The notes beneath the pieces were generated by a model. That model did no database searches and was not told the origin of the DNA. It worked only from the letters and a program-made list of their open reading frames with translations. Below, in pieces: positions 1 to 6,273 of a stretch of DNA of 15,615 bases. Positions within the stretch are counted from its first letter, which is position 1; every line of letters begins with the position of its first letter. The stretch comes from JBEIJQ01 sp040380145 (GTDB lineage Bacteria; Bacteroidota; Bacteroidia; Chitinophagales; Saprospiraceae), in NCBI GenBank assembly GCA_040380145.1, contig JBEIJQ010000072.1, positions 1-15,615 on the forward strand. Reading direction: 5' to 3'. The translations under genes and the position numbers were made by a program.

Positions 1-6
1 CACAGC

Positions 7-37
7 AAAAAAGGGCCGCCCCTTTTGGGGGCGGCCC
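7..37 (-). terminator. Intrinsic terminator of the beta-helix protein gene
   Basis: On the minus strand a perfect 10-bp GC-rich stem (13-22 pairs with 28-37, loop of 5) is followed directly by six T residues (complement of 7-12). It lies about 30 bases after the stop codon at 66, the expected place for the end of that transcript. Confidence 0.92.
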
Positions 38-65
38 GTCGCGATGACACCATTGGTCTGCCTTT

Positions 66-2159
66 TTAGGGCTTGTGCACCACGACCTGCTTCGTGACGA
101 CGCTTTCGCCGTCCACGATGCGCAGCAGATAAACGCCGTTGGCCATGCCTTGGGCATCGAACTGGGCACGGTCGGTGCCGTTCAATTGCCGGGAAGCCAC
201 CAAGCGGCCTTGTTGGTCGAACATCTGCACATAACCCTCACTGGAGCGATCGAGCGAAACCGTGAAGGCACCGGTGGTCGGGTTGGGATAGAGACTGGCC
301 GTCGGCATTTCCGTCATGGGAGCCATGCGGGACATCGGACGAGGTCCAGCAGCGCGCTCATACGCGCCCATGTCGTAACCGCCACCCAAGGGACGGGCAT
401 TGCCTTCATAATCCACGGCCACGCCGAGGTTTTGGCCGGCATCGATGCAAGCGGAAGCACCCGTGAGGTGCAGATCGCCGCCGCCGAGGTTGACGAACAA
501 GGGATCGCCACCGATGTTGCTGCCCCCATCGGTGAAAGCTCCCGTGCCGGTGAAATTGTTGACAACGACCGCATCTTGGAGCGAACTGTGCAGGGTTCCG
601 ATGGACGCGCCGGATCCCATACAGTGGAACATGCGGCTGGTGGCCGAGGTAGTCGTGTTGTTCCACCAGATCGAATTGTTGGAGGCGACGGCAGCAATGG
701 CGGGCGTGATGATGGAACAATAAATGCCTCCCCCACGGGCAGAGGTGTTGCCGACCACCGTGGAGTGGTGGACATCAGAGGCACAAAGAGCACCGCGGGT
801 GGCTTCGGTGTAGATGGCGCCGCCACTGTTGCCCGCAGAATTGCCCGTCAAAATGCAGTTTTCGAAGTCGGTCGTGGTGATGGTCACCGGATAGATCAGG
901 TTCGCCGTGCTGCCGTGCGAATAAGTGGCCCCGCCCACACGGGTGGCTTGGTTGTCGGCAAATAGAGTACGCATTGCATGGACATCTGCCAGACCGCCTT
1001 TGAGCGAAATGTTGGACAATCCCCCGCCTTGGCTCGCCGCAGTGTTGCCGGAGAACGAGCACTGGTTGAAGTTCAAAGTTCCGTTGCCGCCATCGAGTTC
1101 GCAGTAGTTGAGGACGCCTCCGCCGCTCGTAGTGGCCGCATTGGTCGTGAAAGAGGTGCCGTTTACGTTCATCGTGACTCCTCCACCCTGAGCATACGAG
1201 AACATACCGGCCCCGGATACGGCAGAGTTGCCCGTGAAGGTATTGCCGTTGATCGTGTAAGTGGTGGCGCCGAAAAGGCGCGAGTAAGCATATACCCCAC
1301 CGCCCATCTGTTCGGAGGTGTTGTTGTTGAACGAACAGGTGTTCAAAGTGACGGTCACGGTAGAGCCCGTTCCGAAGGACTGTGAATAAAGTCCTCCGCC
1401 GCGCGCCAAAAGGGTACCCGGATCAAAGGCCGTGTTGTTGGAAAACACCGTATTGTCCAGAGTGGTGCCCACCGACGAACCCGCAGTGGCCATCAAGCAC
1501 ATTCCGCCGCCCAATCCGGTGGCCGTATTGCCGCCGACTTGCACATTGGTGAACGCCGGCGTGGCGCTGCCGCCTTTGAGCGCATAAACCCAAGCCCCGG
1601 CACCGTTGGCGCCGTTGTTGTTCTGCAGCGTACAGTTGCGGACGATCGGCCCGGAGACCTGACCGGTGCCGTTGGCCACGACATACATGCCGTTCACCAA
1701 AGCACCCTGTACCGTAAAGCCGTCAAAAACGGACATCACGGCGTTGGAGCCAACATTGGACGCAGTAACCACGCGGTTGTTGACTCCGTTTCCGTCAAGT
1801 ACCGTGGGATTCAGCGCAACGTTTCGGTTGGCCCAAGTCCAAGTCAGCGGATTGAGACCGTTCGGGAAGCCCCCGTACATCGGCACAAGCGATTTGAGGT
1901 TGTAGGTACTGCCCGCAACGCCCCCCGGTGAATAAGTACCGGCGGCGACCAATATGGTGTCGCAGTTCGAAGTAGACGCGGCCAAAGCGGCCTGAACGGT
2001 CGTGAAGGCATTGGTCCAGTCACTGCCGTCGTTGAGCCCAACAGCCGTTTGGTCCACAAAAACATAGCCGCACTGGGCCGAGAGCGAGGCTTGCCCCGCA
2101 CACAGCGCCCCGATCAAAAGTCCGGGCCGCAACAATTTTTCAACTATAAATTTTTTCAT
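66..2159 (-). CDS. Secreted right-handed beta-helix protein with T9SS type A sorting domain
   Basis: Predicted secreted protein of 697 residues, probably surface-attached or released through the type IX secretion system; its ligand or substrate is unknown. Residues 1-28 form a signal peptide (basic MKKF start, hydrophobic core, cut near SLSA/Q). Residues 33-80 resemble the opening of DUF1565/Pmp-like beta-helix proteins (YVFVDQ, DGSDWTNAF, VAAGTYSP). From about 140 to 520 there are many rungs of 30-40 residues with the pattern F-x-x-N-x-A followed by GGG and an aromatic residue, as in chlamydial Pmp repeats. Residues 552-601 (DPLF, CIDAG, GAYE) match the choice-of-anchor Q ending. Residues 623-697 are a type A sorting domain (SLYPNPTTGAF, GVYLLRI, VVVHKP). 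The ATG at 2159 was chosen because the signal peptide starts there; an in-frame ATG at 2255 would add 32 non-signal-like residues. No convincing promoter was found upstream. Confidence 0.9.
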   Translation of the reverse strand: MKKFIVEKLLRPGLLIGALCAGQASLSAQCGYVFVDQTAVGLNDGSDWTNAFTTVQAALAASTSNCDTILVAAGTYSPGGVAGSTYNLKSLVPMYGGFPNGLNPLTWTWANRNVALNPTVLDGNGVNNRVVTASNVGSNAVMSVFDGFTVQGALVNGMYVVANGTGQVSGPIVRNCTLQNNNGANGAGAWVYALKGGSATPAFTNVQVGGNTATGLGGGMCLMATAGSSVGTTLDNTVFSNNTAFDPGTLLARGGGLYSQSFGTGSTVTVTLNTCSFNNNTSEQMGGGVYAYSRLFGATTYTINGNTFTGNSAVSGAGMFSYAQGGGVTMNVNGTSFTTNAATTSGGGVLNYCELDGGNGTLNFNQCSFSGNTAASQGGGLSNISLKGGLADVHAMRTLFADNQATRVGGATYSHGSTANLIYPVTITTTDFENCILTGNSAGNSGGAIYTEATRGALCASDVHHSTVVGNTSARGGGIYCSIITPAIAAVASNNSIWWNNTTTSATSRMFHCMGSGASIGTLHSSLQDAVVVNNFTGTGAFTDGGSNIGGDPLFVNLGGGDLHLTGASACIDAGQNLGVAVDYEGNARPLGGGYDMGAYERAAGPRPMSRMAPMTEMPTASLYPNPTTGAFTVSLDRSSEGYVQMFDQQGRLVASRQLNGTDRAQFDAQGMANGVYLLRIVDGESVVTKQVVVHKP

Positions 2160-2842
2160 AGCAAAGGATAAAACAGGAAATGAACAGCCTACTCTTGCGC
2201 TTTTCGGCAATCGCGCCCTACTCTGTTCAAGGGTTTTCGGGGCTCCCCTCTCCAACTATGTACCCGGGATACTCAGCTAATATGTAACATTGTCATTTTC
2301 TTGCTTTTTTATATGTACAAATCAACCCCCAAAGGAGTGGAAATACACCAACACTTGTTATTCACAGCGACCGATGATTGGATTATTGCATCGATCCTTA
2401 TCATAACACGTCAAAAACAAACAATGTTTATTTTTTGGGTTATTTATGAAAAAAAACGGGACGGGCCGTGGTGGGTTTATCCCCAAATTGCGTTTTGGAG
2501 GGATATATTTTGGGGCGCCGAATGTGGACCGTGCGGAAGGATGGGAGGACTTTTTGCTGCTCCTCTTTTTGCCTTCATCAGGATTTTCAAGAATTTTTTT
2601 TGTCGGTGGTGTATTGGGCGAGGCAGACAGTACGGGTGTGGGGTATCCCGAATAATGGGGACTTTTTTGTTCTCAGATTCAGACAAAATAGACGGGTACA
2701 ACATTTCCAAAGGTCATTGCGGGGGTCAAATCACTGCCCCCTCCCCTTTTCTTCCGAAAAGGCGAAAACGATCTTGTGTTCAGCGCTGCGCGACCAAGAG
2801 TGCAGCGAAAAGCAACGAACGAAGAATCCCTTGACCACAAGC
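2160..2842. other. Long intergenic region without a convincing gene
   Basis: Nearly 700 bases separate the two secreted-protein genes. Open frames exist on both strands (for example 2301-2834 plus and 2477-2710 minus), but their translations are low-complexity, rich in Trp, Phe, Arg and Cys, and show no family motif, signal peptide or good start context, so I do not call them. The part next to the beta-helix gene should hold its 5' leader and promoter, yet no TTG-N19-TAnnTTTG match is visible. The part near 2843 should be the 3' end of the SprB-repeat gene transcript. Base composition changes within it: AT-rich at about 2280-2460, then unusually G-rich on the plus strand to about 2650. Confidence 0.6.
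2721..2762 (-). other. Two short hairpins downstream of the SprB-repeat gene
   Basis: Following the stop at 2843 on the minus strand are a 7-bp stem with a GGAA loop (2756-2762 with 2745-2751) and then a 5-bp G/C stem (2737-2741 with 2721-2725). Neither has a T tract after it, so they are not classical intrinsic terminators. They could stabilise the mRNA 3' end or be chance. Confidence 0.3.
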
Positions 2843-5803
2843 TCAGCGGATCAACTGGATATCCCCTTTGTACCGACCGACGAAACCGTCCAGAAATTCC
2901 ACCTCCAAATAGTAAACGAACACATTGGTGTTCATCGGCCTCCCCCTGAAGGTCCCGTCCCAGCCCACTTCCAAGGGTGTGTTTTCGGTCTGCCAGATGA
3001 GTTCGCCCCATCGATCGTAGATCGAAAAGCGCCTCACGCGAAGCACCGCGCGATCGTTGTAGGGGCGGAAAAGGTCGTTGAGACCATCGGAATTGGGTGT
3101 AAAGGCGTTGGGCACAAACAGTGGCCGAAAAGGATTCACCAAAACCACCACAGAATCTGAGGCGGTGCAGCCCACCCGATCGGTGGCCACGACCGTGTAA
3201 AAAATGGACCGAAAAGGTCGGACCCAAGTAGTGCCGCACGAATCGCAGGCCACCTGATAGTCCGGCGTCCAAGCAAACGATTCCACGAAAACGGAGTTGA
3301 CCTGGGCGGATATGCGCACGCTGTCGCCCAGATCGATCGTTTGTCCGGGCCCGGCGTCCACGATCAGTTCGAAAGGCTGGTCGATCGAAATATCCGACCA
3401 AAAGGCCCCACAGCCCCTGGCATCCCTGATCTCGACCGTGTACATCCCTGCGGAAAGCCCCGTCAGCAGACTATCGGCTCCAAACACCTGTCCGTCCGCA
3501 CTGTACACATATCCGGGCGTACCTCCGGTAGCAGTCACTGCGATTTGGCCGGTGGAGTCGCCATAGCAGCGGGCGTCCCGCGGAAAAACCGCCTCAATGC
3601 GTAAAAGGGGCGGCTCGACAATAGTGGTAGCTGCCGTGGCAGTGCATCCGTTCCGGTCGGTGACCGTCACCGAAACAGGTCCGGGGCCGAGCCCAATGGC
3701 GACGGAATCGCGCTGCACGAAGGGATCGTCCCAGACATAAACGTAGGGATATGTTCCCCCGAACACGAACGGCACGGCCCGTCCATCCGCTTCTCCAAAG
3801 CACGATATGACCACCGAGTCCAATGGATCGACCACCAATGAATCGGGACCGACCAACGGAATCCGGACAAGGCCGTAACAGAAGTCGGCATCTCGGACGG
3901 CAATTTCGTACATGTCCTCTATCAGTTGTGTGCGCAAGGAGTCCCACAGCACAAAGGTGCCTGTCGGCCCCCAATCGAAGGAATACGGCGATCGGCCGTT
4001 TCCCAATCGGATGCCTATTCGCCCATCGGTATAACCGTAGCAGGTGGGCGGACGGACGAACGACAAAAACGAATCGATGACCAGTTCCAACTCTTCCACC
4101 TCGATGGTGTCGGCCAATTGGCAGCCAAGGGAATCGCGCACCGTTACCGTGTATGGCCCGATGGGTACGTTGACCAAACTGTCGGAAGGCCCGAAACCGG
4201 TGTTGTTCCAATCGTACAAATAACCGTCTCCTGTGCCTGCGAAGGGCACTCCTCCCGACACATCGAGCCAGATGGCCCCGTCCTGTCCGCCGTTGCAGGT
4301 GGCCAGCCGGGAAGTCGCGCCCAAGAAAATGGGCGGCGGGGAGAGCAGCGTATAAGTGGCCACCGAATCGCAGCCTTGGTTGCTGACCGTCACGGAATAA
4401 TTGCCGGGCAGCAGGCCGTCGATCTGGGCCGATTGGGCCCCGTTGCTCCAAAGGTATCCGTAAGGCCCCGTGCCGGGCTGCGGGGTCAGGGAAACGCTGC
4501 CCGTTTGGCTGTTGAAACAGGGCAGGTCGGTCTGTTGGGCCGAAAAGCGGACGGGCGGGCTGACATTCACCGTTTCGAGGTGAGAGACGATGCAGCCCAG
4601 GTTGGTGGTGATGGTGAGCAGGATGGTCTTGGGGCCTGGCGAAGAGAATTGGACGGCGTGCGGCCCCCGAGCGTTGGAGATGGCCGGTTGTGCGTCCACG
4701 CCGAAATTCCACTCCCATCCGGTGATCTGACCCACGGCGAAAAAAGACAGGTCGGATACGGTAACGGATTCACCCAAGCAGATTTGGGCGGGCACCGTCT
4801 CGAAATCGGCCCTCGGCCCCAGAAAAGTTCCCGTGCCGCCGAATTCGACCGAAAAACCGTTGCCGGTGTTCGAAAAATTGTTGATCAGCAGGGCATAACT
4901 GCGCCCCGCCACCATATTGACCGCCGACACCCAGTTGTCCTGCCCGAATCCGCAATTGGGCGGCTCGGAAACATCCACGGAGGCTAAATTCAGTCCCGTG
5001 GGTCCGATGCACGAAGAAGCCATACACCGAATCTGAGTCTTGCCGTTGCAGTTGCCAAGTCCGTTGGGCAGTTCGTACAGCACAAAATCAAGGTCGTCGT
5101 TGGCATTGATCGGTGTGAGGGCAAAAGTCAGCGTGCCGGACGATTCACAAGTCCACTGAAACCAAGTCGAGGCGTTTTCGGTGTTTTGGAAACCTCCGTT
5201 GATATCGAGACAGGTGCCGGCCGCTTCATTGGGGTTGTTGCCCGTTCCGAGCACCGATTGTACCACGAACGGAGACTTGTCGCACAAAATAGCGGCATCC
5301 GGACAATCGGAACCCGGATCGGACGGAGCCGTATAACTGTTGACGCACAACTGAAAAGTTCCAGTACCGTTGAGATACCCGTCCACCCGTATGTAGTAGG
5401 CTTGACCGGGAGTAAGCCCGCCCCTGTACAGGCTGACGATATTTTGTCCAAAAGGCGGGGATTCGCAGCGAAGTTCGTTGAAATTGCTGCAGTTGGGGGT
5501 ATAGTAAAGGGCGACTTCGGGCCCCATCAAAGTGTTGGGGGTTCCGTTGTTGGCGCCCACCACGGTAATCGTCACATCCTGTCCGACGGCGGTGAACCGG
5601 AACCACACGTCGTGGCTGTCGTTGCTGAAGCAGTTTCCGTTGGCAAAATTGCTGGGCGTGGCGCCGACGTTGGTGAATTGGGCCGGGCCCGAGCACCAGT
5701 TATTGACATTGTTCAGCACCTCGGCGTTGGTGCACAAATCCTGTGCCCGCAGGAGCATCGGCAGGAAACACCATAAAAGAAGCCAATATCGTTTTATCGT
5801 CAT
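2843..5803 (-). CDS. SprB-repeat, PKD-containing protein with T9SS type B (gliding-associated) sorting domain
   Basis: Large (986-residue) predicted cell-surface protein exported by the type IX secretion system; related proteins include the gliding adhesin SprB, but adhesion is inferred. Order of parts: signal peptide 1-20 (cut near LLRA/Q); two beta-sandwich-like N-terminal domains, about 24-160 and 165-325 (CTNAEVL, DVWFRF; SDCPDAAILC, STWFQWTC); a PKD-like domain 333-415 (WEWNFG); five SprB repeats at about 429-485, 503-565, 588-648, 668-728 and 746-808, each opening with Cys and a Gly/Asp turn and closing with a motif like RDxxGC; an Ig/PKD-like domain 812-890 with a CDSC pair; and the type B sorting domain 894-986 (FVPNAFTPNSDGLND, IYDRWGELIW, GWDG, YYLEV). 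It follows the PorP/OmpA operon on the same strand but lies beyond a terminator, so it is probably transcribed separately. The ATG at 5803 directly precedes the signal peptide. Confidence 0.93.
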   Translation of the reverse strand: MTIKRYWLLLWCFLPMLLRAQDLCTNAEVLNNVNNWCSGPAQFTNVGATPSNFANGNCFSNDSHDVWFRFTAVGQDVTITVVGANNGTPNTLMGPEVALYYTPNCSNFNELRCESPPFGQNIVSLYRGGLTPGQAYYIRVDGYLNGTGTFQLCVNSYTAPSDPGSDCPDAAILCDKSPFVVQSVLGTGNNPNEAAGTCLDINGGFQNTENASTWFQWTCESSGTLTFALTPINANDDLDFVLYELPNGLGNCNGKTQIRCMASSCIGPTGLNLASVDVSEPPNCGFGQDNWVSAVNMVAGRSYALLINNFSNTGNGFSVEFGGTGTFLGPRADFETVPAQICLGESVTVSDLSFFAVGQITGWEWNFGVDAQPAISNARGPHAVQFSSPGPKTILLTITTNLGCIVSHLETVNVSPPVRFSAQQTDLPCFNSQTGSVSLTPQPGTGPYGYLWSNGAQSAQIDGLLPGNYSVTVSNQGCDSVATYTLLSPPPIFLGATSRLATCNGGQDGAIWLDVSGGVPFAGTGDGYLYDWNNTGFGPSDSLVNVPIGPYTVTVRDSLGCQLADTIEVEELELVIDSFLSFVRPPTCYGYTDGRIGIRLGNGRSPYSFDWGPTGTFVLWDSLRTQLIEDMYEIAVRDADFCYGLVRIPLVGPDSLVVDPLDSVVISCFGEADGRAVPFVFGGTYPYVYVWDDPFVQRDSVAIGLGPGPVSVTVTDRNGCTATAATTIVEPPLLRIEAVFPRDARCYGDSTGQIAVTATGGTPGYVYSADGQVFGADSLLTGLSAGMYTVEIRDARGCGAFWSDISIDQPFELIVDAGPGQTIDLGDSVRISAQVNSVFVESFAWTPDYQVACDSCGTTWVRPFRSIFYTVVATDRVGCTASDSVVVLVNPFRPLFVPNAFTPNSDGLNDLFRPYNDRAVLRVRRFSIYDRWGELIWQTENTPLEVGWDGTFRGRPMNTNVFVYYLEVEFLDGFVGRYKGDIQLIR

Positions 5804-5866
5804 AGCGATGCGTACGCATGGTTGCCGGTCAGAAGGCCGGTCATGACATCAGACTTACTTAACGCA

Positions 5867-5896
5867 CAAAAAGGGTTTAATGTTAGGCCTTTCCAA
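5867..5896 (-). promoter_or_regulatory. Possible promoter of the SprB-repeat gene (imperfect)
   Basis: On the minus strand TTG (5896-5894) is followed after exactly 19 bases by CCTTTTTG (5874-5867). Spacing and the TTTG half match the Bacteroidota consensus, but the TA of TAnnTTTG is replaced by CC. It lies just beyond the upstream terminator's T tract and would leave a leader of about 55-60 bases. Confidence 0.3.
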
Positions 5897-5897
5897 C

Positions 5898-5930
5898 AAA
5901 AAAACTGCCCGTCTCTTACGAAACGGGCAG
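5898..5930 (-). terminator. Intrinsic terminator of the PorP-OmpA-DUF1573 operon
   Basis: On the minus strand a perfect 8-bp stem (5923-5930 pairs with 5905-5912, loop of 10) is followed by seven T residues (complement of 5898-5904). It lies 35 bases after the DUF1573 stop codon at 5966 and separates that operon from the SprB-repeat gene. Confidence 0.93.
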
Positions 5931-5965
5931 CTGGTCTAAGGTCTTGATCGGGTTATTAGGTATCT

Positions 5966-6268
5966 TCAAGGCATTACTTGGCCTGTAAATCTCACTTGGG
6001 TGATGATGGGCTCGGTATTGCCCAGAAAATCGATACCACTGTCGAAAGGGCCGTCATATTTGGCTTTGTAGCCGACGGAGAGTTCAAAAGTAGCTCCAGG
6101 TTCCAGCGATTTGGGATATTTTTCGTCCCACTGAACACAGTCGCAGGTCACACCGGCAAAATCCACCACATAAGGAGCGGAGCCCACATTGGTGATCTTG
6201 AAAACATGCTTGCGCTCATCGCCTTTGTTCAAGGTGCCCAAATCCACTTTAGGATTGTCCACCTTCAA
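5966..6268 (-). CDS. DUF1573 (ASH/Ig-like) domain ORF, possibly the C-terminal domain of the OmpA protein reached by frameshift
   Basis: The 100-residue ORF is essentially one DUF1573-type beta-sandwich: PKVDLGTLNKGDERKHVFKI, then TNVGSAPYVV, a TCDC pair (Cys42, Cys44) and LEPG near 55-58. Such domains are usually found in proteins exported to the periplasm or surface; their ligands are mostly unknown. This ORF has no signal peptide and no ATG. The first usable codon is TTG at 6268, with an AAGGG eight bases upstream, in the short gap after the OmpA stop at 6274. The frame is open further upstream, through the OmpA A tract, and is exactly -1 relative to the OmpA frame. Either it is a small protein translated by coupling, which would stay in the cytoplasm, or it is the true C-terminus of the OmpA protein, reached by slippage or hidden by a homopolymer sequencing error. 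I favour a functional link to the OmpA gene; the start is uncertain. Confidence 0.6.
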   Translation of the reverse strand: MKVDNPKVDLGTLNKGDERKHVFKITNVGSAPYVVDFAGVTCDCVQWDEKYPKSLEPGATFELSVGYKAKYDGPFDSGIDFLGNTEPIITQVRFTGQVMP

Positions 6269-6273
6269 AACAG

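Noticed and set aside
2445..2560. G-quadruplex candidate in G-rich stretch
   Set aside because: Runs of three or more G are irregularly spaced and one run has only two G, so no standard four-run motif is met.
2301..2834. Plus-strand open frame of 177 codons in the long gap
   Set aside because: The translation is rich in Trp, Phe, Arg and Cys, has no recognisable motif, and runs into the 3' end of the opposing gene's transcript.
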